A stretch of 64,000 nt of DNA from Liolophura sinensis (Eukaryota > Mollusca > Polyplacophora > Chitonida > Chitonidae). The notes under the pieces were generated by a model, which was given only the letters and a program-made list of their open reading frames with translations, ran no database searches and was not told the DNA's origin. The position numbers and the translations under genes are program-made. The stretch's first letter is position 1. Each line of letters starts with the position of its first letter. The stretch covers positions 131,501 through 195,500 of the forward strand of contig NC_088303.1 of assembly GCF_032854445.1 (NCBI RefSeq), read 5' to 3'. This document shows, piece by piece, positions 25,389 through 37,900 of the stretch.

Positions 25389-25573
25389 GTGGAATGTGTA
25401 TTGGCTGTAAAGTCATGGGGTGGAATGTGTATTGGCTGTAAAGTCATGGGGTGGAATGTGTATTGGCTGTAAAGTCATGGGGTGGAATGTGTATTGGCTG
25501 TAAAGTCATGGGGTGGAATGTGTATTGGCTGTAAAGTCATGGGGTGGAATGTGTATTGGCTGTAAAGTCATGG
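25389..25573 (+). repeat. 31-bp perfect tandem repeat, six copies
   Basis: The unit is gtggaatgtgtattggctgt followed by aaagtcatggg. I see no differences between copies, which suggests recent expansion. Confidence 0.95.
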
Positions 25574-26021
25574 TGCTCTGCCTTGGTCATCTCTCCAGAT
25601 GAATCATAAAAAACCGCAACAAATATCCAGTCACAGGATTAGCAACAGTATCATCCCAGCTCTTTTAGATGTCCTGATTTCCAACTGCTACCCATTTTTA
25701 GCTTGCCTACATGTATATGAAGTAAGAGATATTGTGAGAAGGGATCAGATGCTGTAGATGGCAGTGTCAGTGTTCAGCTTTGTTTAAAATTTTGGGCCAA
25801 TCACATAAGGTTGCAGTGGCCACACATAGTTGGGTTGCTGTTGCTAACATTTCCTCAGCTGGGTTGCTGTTGCCAACCATAGTACATAGGTTGCTAAATG
25901 ATGCACTTCACGATTTGATGCACTTCACGATTTGATGCACTTCACGATTTGCCTGTCAAAGATGTATAAATGCACCACTTTCTTTCAGAGTTCTCTGTGA
26001 GTAATACGCTGCATCACATTG
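25574..26021. other. Short spacer with a 17-bp triplet repeat
   Basis: Three copies of gatgcacttcacgattt occupy 25900–25950. Just before them, gggttgctgttgc occurs twice. The rest is unremarkable. Confidence 0.8.
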
Positions 26022-26770
26022 CATTTGTAAATCCACCAGTTTCCTGTGGCACATTGTCTGAGTAATGGGTCACAAGGCATTTGTCTGTAAATCCACCAGT
26101 TTCCTGTGGCTTATTGTCTGAGTAATGGGTCACAATGCATTTGTCTGTAAATCCACCAGTTTCCTGTGGCACATTGTCTGAGTAATGGGTCACAAGGCAT
26201 TTGTCTGTAAATCCACCAGTTTCCTGTGGCACATTGTCTGAGTAATGGGTCACAAGGCATTTGTCTGTAAATCCACCAGTTTCCTGTGGCTTATTGTCTG
26301 AGTAATGGGTCACAAGGCATTTGTCTGTAAATCCACCAGTTTCCTGTGGCACATTGTGTGAGTAATGGGTCACAAGGCATTTGTCTGTAAATCCACCAGT
26401 TTCCTGTGGCACATTGTCTGAGTAATGGGTCACAAGGCATTTGTCTGTAAATCCACCAGTTTCCTGTGGCACATTGTCTGAGTAATGGGTCACAAGGCAT
26501 TTGTCTGTAAATCCACCAGTTTCCTGTGGCACATTGTCTGAGTAATGGGTCACAAGGCATTTGTCTGTAAATCCACCAGTTTCCTGTGGCACATTGTCTG
26601 AGTAATGGGTCACAAGGCATTTGTCTGTAAATCCACCAGTTTCCTGTGGCACATTGTTTGAGTAATGGGTCACAATGCATTTGTCTGTAAATCCACCAGT
26701 TTCCTGTGGCACATTGTGTGAGTAATGGGTCACAAGGCATTTGTCTGTAAATCCACCAGTTTCCTGTGGC
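26022..26770 (+). repeat. 60-bp near-perfect minisatellite, about 12.5 copies
   Basis: The unit contains catttgtctgtaaatccacc, agtttcctgtggcacattgt and ctgagtaatgggtcacaagg. Copies differ by only a few substitutions. A 239-codon reverse frame, (VTHYSDNVPQETGGFTDKCL)n, follows from the period and is not a gene. It is unrelated in sequence to the 60-bp array at 21.8 kb. Confidence 0.96.
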
Positions 26771-27599
26771 GCATTCAGAAGAATGTGACGTTTCTCTCAT
26801 TGTATGCTCGAGTGCACTTCACTGTGCACTAGAGTGGGGATGGTGCATACCTGTACTGCGAGCATGTCATATTTCTTTCATTTGATATCCTTTTGATGAC
26901 ATATACGTGTGTGGAGATGTTTTATGCATACAGTAAAATCTACTGTTGTATTTTTTCAGCGTGCCCACTTCTAGCTTTCATGTAATCAGAATATATCCTT
27001 AACTTTCTCAGCACCAATCAGTTGATGTTTAAGATAGATAAATACATGAAGCATAATTATTGTAAACAGGATGTGTGGACATATTTGGCATTGCAAATGT
27101 TTTACATGTCCTAGCAGATGTAATTCATTTTGGTTTTTGCATCTGCAGAAGCACGTTATGGTTTTGTCTGCATGTTATATAAGCCATATTATCTGTAGGC
27201 CTACTGTATACATTGAAATGTATTTTGCACCAGAATCGCACACATATAAACCCTGATAACATTTTCCCCTGTAACTTTAAATTTGATGGATTGTTTTGAA
27301 TTACCTTTATTGATGGAAAATAGCCTGAAATCTGTCATTGTCATCAGTTTTTGGGCCTTATTTTCAGTCATAATACCATGTATACATGCATGTGATTGCC
27401 ATTGACGGGTCATTTAATGATACGGTAGTTGTATTAAAACATTCATTAAATTTCATAATTGTTTGATTGATCAGAGAAAACAGTTATTGTACATGAATGC
27501 ATCTACTTTAATGAAGGGATTATTCAGTTACATGTACAATAGCCATATTTCATTGAAACTAGAGTCAATTATTGGAGTAATATTGCACTATTTGTGGTT
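26771..27599. other. Non-repetitive AT-rich DNA
   Basis: No recognisable gene; short frames only. Confidence 0.55.
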
Positions 27600-28160
27600 C
27601 ATTAAAGGAGAAGAAAACTTAAAAACGTGACACTATAGCCTGAAAAGAGAACATTTTTTTCTGTCTGGTGGTGCCTGCTGCATAATTTTGCGATTTTTCC
27701 TCGCCATACATGTAAAGTCTGAAAACGGCAAAGCTGGCATAAATGGCTGAGTCCATCGCATACTCCATCTTTAGCACCCTGTAATTTATGCTGGGGAGTG
27801 TGTTGCCTTTCAGCCAATGAGAGACGTTAAAACTGTCCGCTGGTTCGTGTAACCTCGGAACCTACGTCCAACATTCCACTTTCCCGATCGTCAAGCAGAA
27901 AATGAACTGTACTGTTCGCTGCCTTCTGGGAAGAAGAGTTCTACCAGAAATGTACGAACTGCACTTCTCCTCCTAACACAGAAGACTTCAGGACTAGTTC
28001 TTAGTTGAAATTTAGTCGCCCACAGCGGATTTTGGCGCTGACTTTATTTATAATTTATCAACTTGAAGTACATATTAGAATTTTTATGGCATGCACCCGC
28101 AAGGAAATGCATACTTTTTTAAATGGTATTTGTTTGATATTTAAATTTTCTTCTTTAATG
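27600..28160. mobile_element. MITE-like element with terminal inverted repeats
   Basis: The left end reads cattaaaggagaagaaaac and then ttaaa. The right end, ttaaattttcttctttaatg, is its inverse with a 3-base gap and one mismatch. The 561-bp interior is less AT-rich than its flanks and has no transposase frame. The target duplication is unclear, so the superfamily cannot be named. Confidence 0.55.
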
Positions 28161-28463
28161 CCAGTAGCCTTTCTTTAACAGAAAGGATTCTCTGTGAAAC
28201 TCGGGTCTGGATGTCATTGGTGTGTGTGGACAATTATGGTAATTGAGATAGCACTTTCAAGTATTAACATCACATTTAACTTGCATATTTAAAAAAATGA
28301 TCTTGTACATTTTGCATGTTTAATGGACTGTTAGATATTATATGTGCTTTGGGGGCAGTAGACCCTGGATCTGGTCACTCCTCAGACCTTAGAAGAGGCA
28401 GTTGTAACAGTTTAAAGGGATAGTGCAATGACTAGTTGACCTACATTAGTATAATAGCTGTGG
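28161..28463. other. Spacer upstream of dok exon 1
   Basis: No recognisable element. It could contain promoter sequence, but I see no TATA or initiator that I would defend. Confidence 0.5.
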
Positions 28464-28638
28464 TGGGGCAGCTTACTTGACTTTGGTAAGGCATCTCAGT
28501 GAAGCAGCACTAGATAAAAGAGTGGTGGAAATCCATCCTGCAATAAGTAGGCATGCTACAAATGCTCTGAGGACGCCTTCGTCATCATATGACTGAAAAT
28601 TGTTAAGTACAATGTTAAACCCCAAGCACTGACTCACT
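28464..28638 (+). mobile_element. SINE type A, 5'-truncated
   Basis: It corresponds in reverse to 2932–3218: tcagtgaagcagcactagat, aatccatcctgcaataag, then cttcgtcatcatatgactg and the tail gttaaaccccaagcactgac. The tRNA-like head is missing. It lies about 190 bp upstream of dok exon 1. Confidence 0.75.
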
Positions 28639-28824
28639 AGATATTATATGCTTAATAGCCTAAACGAATAAAGTCATCCAATACAAAGTGTATGACATGC
28701 GTAGATTGGGATTAACTGACATTTTTATATGATTTAAGGTTGAAAATGTGAGGTAAACCCAACATAATATGGATGTAGTTGTGTCCAGATGTGTGTATTT
28801 CTCTGTGTTCTCTACTTTGTGCAG

Positions 28825-28939
28825 ATTTCTGAGTGCTGAAGGCAGTGCTTGAATTGATTCAAACTCAACTACAATGACTACAAATTTCAACGACATCGTC
28901 AAGCAAGGCTATGTTCGTTTAAAGAGCGGGAAAGTTGGA
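28825..28939 (+). CDS. dok (Dok4/5/6-like): dok exon 1 (5'UTR end plus residues 1–22)
   Basis: The ATG is at 28874, in the context caatgac. A strong acceptor (pyrimidine-rich tract then gtgcag) ends at 28824, so 28825–28873 is probably 5'UTR spliced to an upstream non-coding exon that I cannot place with confidence. The exon ends after a complete Gly codon at 28939 and is followed by the donor gtaagc. Encoded residues 1–22 contain TNFNDIVKQGYV, the hallmark N-terminus of the DOK4/5/6 subfamily leading into PH strand 1. Phase at exit is 0. Confidence 0.92.
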
Positions 28940-31900
28940 GTAAGCAAGCTTTTCTTCCATTAGTGTTAATGATCACATCTTATGTAATAATTAAATTGTT
29001 CACAAATATACCCAGCTATGGCAGCCCAGTTTGAATATAGGTGTAAGCTAGGAGGACACCTGAATACCTGGAGTTAACCCCTACAGACCTCCTTACTTTG
29101 TCAACTAAAGCCTCTTTGGACTGGATGATGCAGCAAGGAAATTTATGAAGAGAGACAATTTTACTGTGGGCTGAATAAATATACTGGACATGTTTATACA
29201 TCTTCCTACATCCTCCTCCTTCCTCTCTTGCTGTGGGCAAAACCTGTGAGCATCCTCATTTTATGACAAATGGCCATTAGTCGTTTTGTTGTATGGTAAA
29301 AAAAAATAGAAAAAAACTATTGCTCAGTCATATGGATATGGTGTAAGTGGCATTTATAATTGTGTCTGCTGTTTCTGCTTCACATGATAAAGTGGAATAA
29401 AATTCAGTCTAATTTGGAGACACATTATAAGATTAAGCCATAAAACCTTCAATGTTTTGGTTCTTCTTTGATCAAGAGCCGCAGTGAAAGGTGCAGCCTA
29501 TTGAGGAAGGAAATGCCACAATGTCGACAGCTCAACATCTAAGAGTTATTATGGAAACTTTTTAGGAATTTGGGTTCTTTGCTATGAGTCAGTGCATGCA
29601 ACTGTCTGATGCTAAATTATCATTTATTGTGTCGACGTGGCGGGCCGGAAGCCGAGCAGAATGCACGTGGACACGACAGCAGTTGCAGCAGCGGTTGCGT
29701 GGCAGTGTGCGGTTGAGAGGTGGCACTCATCAGGCAAAACGTGTGCAGTGATGGATCATTTCAAATGACTTTTTAGCTGTCAACATTCAATTAACAGCAG
29801 TCACCCTTAATTAACGCTCAAGTGAGATTTGAGTCTGCGGTGCCAGATGACGTAGCAAGTTAGCAACGGGATGTAAACCTTGTAGCGCTTCACTCTGCAT
29901 GCCCCCTGAAGCCTAATTACCCATAGTTCTAAAGGGCACTGGACTGCATGGTCAGAACAGATCGAGTCTGCCCTGGAGCCTCTCGATAGGAGCAATGAAG
30001 AGTTCTCCTAATGTCTTCATTAACCATCAAACCTACTGACAAATCTTTCTTTTTCTTGACAAAGAGAATTTTGCCCAATGCATGGCAGTCCTGTGATTTA
30101 GACGAAAACCCATTCCACATCCATATATTTGCTGTCTGCTTTTTGTGCCACAATTTTATGTCACCATAAGCAATGATGCAAGAAAGTCATTTTGCCCACA
30201 AAGTATTCTGCTGAGAAATTTAGTAGTGATCCAAAAAATTTAAGTATATTTTTATAGGAACAGTTTGCATCTAGTCATATTGTTTTGAGCATAGTAGGCT
30301 ACATGTGGCTTGCAGTGACTCGTAAGAAGGTGTGTACATTTAACCTGCAGCAGTGATGCACACAGTAGGCCTGCAACCCTAGTATATATGTATGCTTGAG
30401 GGGTTTACTTACCAATTTAAGGTTTCAGTCATTTGACGATAAGGAGTACATATATAATGTATCTTCTTGTGGCACGGAAAATCCATGCCAGAGTGCTGCT
30501 GCACTGATGTATCATGCCGAAGACACCAGACGTGACATCCCACCCAGTGAAGTTATACCGACACCAGCCAACCAGTCATGTTTCCCTGCTGTAACCTCTG
30601 AGTGCTGTGTCACAAGCGAATCTGACTATGATGGCAACTGTTCTGACCATTGACAATAGGAAAATGTGAGGAGTGAAAGAGCTTAAGAGCTCATTCACTT
30701 CATTCATACAAAGAATCTGTTCATTTGCACTTTATAATCTTGTGATATTTACAGCTTTTCAAAAAGAAATGGCTTGTTCTAAAGAAGGCCTCAAGCACGG
30801 GTCCAAGTCGCTTGGAGAGGTATGAAGATGAAACATCGGCTAAGTATGGCGTGAACAAGAAAGATATATCTTTGGGCGGAGTGGAAGATGTGAGTCGACT
30901 ACCAAGCGATATCCGCAAATGTGCCTTTGCTGCTCGTTACTCCGACAACACCTCACGCCAGTTTCTGGCAGATTCTGGTACGTCGTCTTGACAGTGTCTA
31001 GTCACATTCATTATCAAGTTACAATTCAGTATGGCATTATGTTATTCTGCATTGCACATCTTTTGTTGGATCATGATTGTGGAGGACCTCTTATCTTGAT
31101 TCTACCATTGTGACATACAAGTTTGTACATCATAGTTTCGAAACTTGATTATTAATTTGCCAAAGGTGTGTGCTTTTAGTTCTCTGGTCTGTTTAACATA
31201 TTAAAGTGATAAGGTCTTGAGCATGGCAAATAACTGAATTCAATGAAAGTCCAAAATTCCACTGAAATGTATTTGCTACAACCAGTCTGGCTGTTACTGA
31301 TGAGGTGGTTGGCTCAAATAGAGCTCTCATGGCTTTCTCTCACGGCTTTTGAATTAGATCAAGCAGTTTGACATTTTAAAATGTCAAAAATTTAGTCAAA
31401 TAACACTATACGTAAAACTTCCAAGCAAACAGCTATGTACTGTCTTCTCATAATACTGTGTTCAGAAATCCAGTAAAAGACGTTTATGACAGAGCTTGGC
31501 TAAATCTGCAGATCCTGAATGGCTCATCACAGTGTTAAGTATACTGTAACTTCATGTAAGAAAAAACCTGTTGCTTTTTGTCTGTGTACAGATATTGAGG
31601 CTGATCACTGGGTGAGCAAACTCAGACACGTGCTCTTCAGTCGGTGTTCTCCCAGCGGAAATGAGCCAGATGTCGTTACCTCAGGTCTGGAGTTAGATTT
31701 AAAAAGTAAGATATGCTCATACCAGTAGCATTACGAATTTTTATGAACACTTATCTGAAAACGGCTCTGTTTCAGTGTGTCATGAAACATACAATTTTTA
31801 TTTCTTAATCTCCAAGTTAGGATACATAGGTGCTAGCATACGTACGTCTTGGCCTGTCCTTAGAGGGTAATAAAGGCTTCAGACTAGTAACTGTAAGACC

Positions 31901-34900
31901 TTATTGATCTGAAAATTGTGTACATGTAGCTTGCAGTTGTGATGAGCTGTCAAAAGAATAACAATTGACACCATTTCAAACAATTTCTGGCTATTAATGG
32001 AAAAATAATTGCAGACATCATATTTTTAATTTAATCATAGAATCTGGTGTACGGTTTTCTTATGTCATTGAAGCAGTTAACCTGTTATTAATAGAACAGT
32101 TAATAAATTCAGTTAAAAACAGTGAAACTAATATTTTTTCCCACCGTTTTGTGTGTAGATATTTACCATGTGTGCCTGTTGCCCTCCACCAAGCTGGACT
32201 TTCATGGTGAGTGTCTGATGCAGGTTACCTGTGAGAGCATTCACCTGTTTGACTGTGACGACCCCACTAAGCGCCTCATTACCTGGCCCATCCGCTCACT
32301 GCGTCGTTACGGACAGGACCACGGCAAGTTCACCTTTGAGGCTGGCAGGTGGGTGACACGAAACAGGGTGTTAGAGTGATCATAGGGTGGAAACTGGCAA
32401 AAGCTTGTGGACATTGTGAAGTGTGCATTTGTGAAGAGACAAACTACACATGATAGACATTCTAATATTGACATCAAGCTGTATTTCAAACAGCTTGATA
32501 GCCTAGGCCTATAGGTATAGAGTGTAAGCCTATATGCCAATATTACATCTATGAGTGCACCCAAACTTGAGTACAGTCAATACCATGCCAGCTACATGTA
32601 CAACATATTTTAGTTTTGTAAAATAAATGTAACTTATATACAGGAAATGGAAGATTTACTTTTCTCCAAAGTAACATATATTATTGAGAACTGAAAAATG
32701 ATCTTGTAGCATATGATTACTCTCTTTGATCTTATCTTGTAGCATTTGATTACTCTGTTTGATCTTATCTTGTAGCATTTGATTACTCTGTTTGATCTTA
32801 TCTTGTAGCATTTGATTACTCTGTTTGATCTTATCTTGTAGCATTTGATTACTCTGTTTGATCTTATCTTGTAGCATTTGATTACTCTGTTTGATCTTAT
32901 CTTGTAGCATTTGATTACTCTGTTTGATCTTATCCTGTAACATTTGATTACTCTGTCTGATCTTATCTTGTAGCAGTTGATTACTCTGTCTGATCTTACC
33001 ATGTTGCATTTGATCACTCTGTCTGACCTTATCTGTACATGTATGTTACACAATTAAAGTCTGCTTTATTTTAGACAAAATATACTGGTGTTCACCACTT
33101 TGAACTGCTAAACTTCCTGCATATAAAAGTATCTAGGATAATGCAAAAGCATAGATACTAAAAAAAAAGTTGCATATTTGACATGTCAATATTTTGACAA
33201 AATTTTATTAGCTTATTGGTGGATCAACAGGCTTAAAAGCATCTATCCCTGTTTTGTTCGCAGGTCGTGCGACACAGGGGAGGGGATGTTTGGATTTTCT
33301 AGTCAACACTGCCAGAAGATCTACAACCAAGTAAACGACAATGCCCATGCCATAGCCGGTCTCAGTGCCCCACCATCTCTGCCAGCAAAGGCACCCCCCA
33401 AAAGAAGTCTGGTATATGTTCTAGCTTTGTGTCTAATAGCTGATCATTTACAAAAAAAGGATAAACAGTGTCATGCTTTGGTTTCTGTATGTGCAATATC
33501 TCCAGTATTGTCCGATTCTGATAAAAGTTGGTGTGCAGGTCACATTTGATCTGTGTATGTGTTTTTCATATTCAAATTACTTAAAATTTGAGCATGCTAG
33601 AGATTTATTACATCTATGGACTGAAGTACTCCAGAAGTGCACCCCTACCCTACATAATGGTGTGTCTCTTTGTGGAATGGTTGTGCACAGGTTGAGGAAA
33701 ATTATGCTGACCAGATCAGTAAACTATACGTTATGCTGACCAGATGTATAAATTATAAATTGTGCTGACTAGATCTACAAACCATAAGCTATGTTGACCA
33801 GGTCTACAAACTATAGGTTATGTTGACCAGGTCTACAAACTATAAGCTATGTTGACCAGGTCTACAAACTATAAGCTATGTTGACCAGGACTACAAACTA
33901 TAGGTTATGTTGACCAGGTCTACAAACTATAGGTTGTGTTGACCTGGTCTACAAACTATAGGTTATGTTGACCAGGTCTACAAACTGTAAGTTATGTTGA
34001 CCAGGTCTACAAACTATAAGCTATGTTGACCAGGTCTACAAACTATAAGCTATGTTGACCAGGTCTACAAACTATACGCTATGTTGACCAGGTCTACAAA
34101 CTATAAGCTATGTTGACCAGGTCTACAAACTATACGCTATGTTGACCAGGTCTACAAACTATAAGCTATGTTGACCAGGTCTACAAACTATACGCTATGT
34201 TGACCAGGTCTACAAACTATAAGCTATGTTGACCAGGTCTACAAACAATAAGCTATGTTGACCAGGTCTACAAACTATAGGTTGTGTTGACCAGGTCTAC
34301 AAACTATAGGTTATGTTGACCAGGTCTACAAACTATAAGTTATGTTGACCAGGTCTACAAACTATAAGCTATGTTGACCAGGTCTACAAACTATAAGCTA
34401 TATTGACCAGGTCTACAAGCTATAAGCTATGTTGACCAGGTCTACAAACTATAAGCTATGTTGACCAGGTCTACAAACTATAAGCTATGTTGACCAGGTC
34501 TACAAACTATAAGCTATGTTGACCAGGTCTACAAACTATAAGCTATGTTGACCAGGTCTACAAACTATAAGCTATGTTGACCAGGTCTACAAACAATAGG
34601 TTATGTTGACCAGGTCTACAAACTATAAGCTATGTTGACCAGGTCTACAAACTATAGGTTATGTTGACCAGGTCTACAAACCATAAGTTATGTTGACCAG
34701 GTCTACAAACAATAGGTTATGTTGACCAGGTCTACAAACTATAAGCTATGTTGACCAGGTCTACAAACTATAGGTTGTGTTGACCAGGTCTACAAACTAT
34801 AGGTTCTGTTGACCAGGTCTACAAACTGTAAGTTATGTTGACCAGGTCTACAAACTATAAGCTATGTTGACCAGGACTACAAACTATAAGCTATGTTGAC

Positions 34901-37900
34901 CAGGTCTACAAACAATAGGTTATGTTGACCAGGTCTACAAACTATAAGCTATGTTGACCAGGTCTACAAACTATAAGCTATGTTGACCAGGTCTACAAAC
35001 TATAGGTTGTGTTGACCAGGTCTACAAACTATAAGCTATGTTGACCAGGTCTACAAACTATAGGTTATGTTGACCAGGTCTACAAACTATAAGCTATGTT
35101 GACCAGGTCTACAAACTATAGGTTGTGTTGACCAGGTCTACAAACTATAAGCTATGTTGACCAGGTCTACAAACTATAGGTTATGTTGACCAGGTCTACA
35201 AACTATAAGCTATGTTGACCAGGTCTACAAACTATAGGTTATGTTGACCAGGTCTACAAACCATAAGTTATGTTGACCAGGTCTACAAACAATAGGTTAT
35301 GTTGACCAGGTCTACAAACTATAAGCTATGTTGACCAGGTCTACAAACTATAAGCTATGTTGACCAGGTCTACAAGCTATAAGCTATGGTGACCAGGTCT
35401 ACGAACTATAGGTTATGTTGACCAGGTCTACAAACTATAGGTTTTGTTGACCAGGTCTATGAACTATAGGTTATGTTGACCAGGTCTACAAACTATAGGT
35501 TATGTGGACAAGGTCTACAAGCTATAGGTTATGTTGACGAGGTCTACAAACTATGAGCTATGTTGGACACGTCTGCAAACTATAAGTTATGTTGACAAGG
35601 TCTACAAACTCTGATTTATTTTGACTGGGTCTACAAACTATAATTTATGTTGACCACGTCTACAAACTATAAGTTATGTTGACCAGGTCTACAGATTGGG
35701 AATTATGTTGACCAGGTCTATAAGCTAGTTGTGCTGACCAGATCTACAAAGTGTAGCATTAACTCTCCTTTAATACTCATCATTTTTCAAATTGCTTATC
35801 AAAATTTTGAGCAAATAAAGCTTCAAAGAACAGTGCTAAAGTGGAGTGTGTAAGGGATAGATTGAAGATAGTTACAGGAAGCTGTATATGTGGAGACAAA
35901 AGCAGTAACAAGTAAATCGTGCGCCTGAGGCAAATGAAAGCTAGTGCAATGATACATGTAGTTCAATACTAACATGATACAAGGGTGACCATCAACCTGT
36001 TTGTGTAAAAACCATCAACCTGGTAGGGGATCTCCATGACTTCGGGATTAGAATGCTAGTGCAGCACCAAGAATCAAGATAATCTCACCAATGCCATAAC
36101 TGTGAGTTCAAATCCAGCTCGTGCTTGCTTCTTATGTGGGAAAGTCTGACAGCAACGTGCGGATGGACATGGATTTTCTCATCGTATAAGTGAAATATTC
36201 TTGAGTACGACGTAAGCGTCAGTCAAAAAATGTATAATATGGCTTGTACCAGTGATTATTTATTAAGCTCAGTGACCTCTAAATGTATTCTTCCACTCTT
36301 TGTTGAGGCGTCGGTGGTAATTTGTGGTGTCGTCTTCTCTGAAGTTTGTAAGAGATCACTCCAGCATTAACACGTATACACAGAGAGCTTGCATGCTGTG
36401 TGAATGTGATTCATGGGAGAGGTTGTCAGACTTGGTGCTTACCCAACGTACACCAAAACCTTGCATGCTGCATGAGTGTGTTCCCATGGGAGAGGTTGTC
36501 AGACTCTGCATTTGCCTGAGGTACGCCAAAAGCTTGCATGCTGCGTGAATGTGATTCATGGGAGAGGTTGTCAGACTTGGTGCTTACCTGAGGTACACCA
36601 AAAGCTTGCATGCTGCATGAGTGTGTTCCCATGGGAGAGGTTGTCAGACTCTGCATTTGCCTGAGGTACGCCAAAAGCTTGCATGTTGCGTGAGTGTGTT
36701 CCCATGGGAGAGGTTGTCAGACTTGGTGCTTACCCAAGGTACACCAAAACCTTGCATGCCGCATGAGTGTGTTCCCATGGGAGAGGTTGTCAGACTCTGC
36801 ATTTGCCTGAGGTACACCAAAAGCTTGCATGCTGCGTGAATGTGATTCATGGGAGAGGTTGTCAGACTTGGTGCTTACCTGAGGTACACCAAAAGCTTGC
36901 ATGCTGCATGAGTGTGTTCCCATGGGAGAGGTTGTCAGACTCTGCATTTGCCTGAGGTATGCCAAAAGCTTGCATGCTGCGTGAGTGTATTCCCATGGGA
37001 GAGGTTGTCAGACTTGGTGCTTACCCGAGGTACACCAAAACCTTGCATGCTGCACAAGTGTATTTCCATGGGAGAGGTTGTCAGACTCTGCACTTGCCTG
37101 AGGTACACCAAAAGCTTGCATGCTGCGTGAGTGTGATTCATGGGAGAGGTTGTCAGACTTGGTGCTTGCCCAAGGTACACCAAAAGCTTGCATGCTGCAT
37201 GAGTGTATTCCCATGGGAGAGGTTGTCAGACTTGGTGCTCGCCCGAGGTACACCAAGAGCTTGCATGCTGCATGAGTGTATTTCCATGGGAGAGGTTGTC
37301 AGACTTGGTGCTTGCCCGAGGTACACCAAGAGCTTGCATGCTGCGTGAGTGTGTTCCCATGGGAGAGGTTGTCAGACTTGGTGCTTGCCCAAGGTACACC
37401 AAAAGCTTGCATGCTGCATGAGTGTATTCCCATGGGAGAGGTTGTCAGACTTGGTGCTTGCCCAAGGTACACCAAAAGCTTGCATGCTGCATGAGTGTAT
37501 TTCCATGGGAGAGGTTGTCAGACTTGGTGCTTGCCCGAGGTACACCAAGAGCTTGCATGCTGCGTGAGTGTGATTCATCGGAGAGGTTGTCAGACTTGGT
37601 GCTTGCCCGAGGTACGTCAAAAGCTTGCATGCTGCGTGAGTGTATTTCCATGGGAGAGGTTGTTAGACTTGGTGCTTGCCCGAGGTACACCAAGAGCTTG
37701 CATGCTGCGTGAGTGTATTCCCATGGGAGAGGTTGTCAGACTTGGTGCTTGCTTGAGGTACACCAAGAGCTTGCATGTTGCGTGAGTGTGTTCCCATGGG
37801 AGAGGTTGTCAGACTTGGTGCTTGCTCGAGGTATACCAAGAGCTTGCATGTTGCGTGAGTGTGTTTCCATGGGATAGGTTGTCAGACTTGGTACTTGCCC

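Noticed and set aside
26014-26733. 239-codon reverse frame with 20-residue repeats (VTHYSDNVPQETGGFTDKCL)
   Set aside because: It follows from the exact 60-bp period of a near-identical array; no independent evidence of coding.
33690-35755. CRISPR-like regular array
   Set aside because: The units are contiguous without unique spacers and the DNA is animal; it is a minisatellite.
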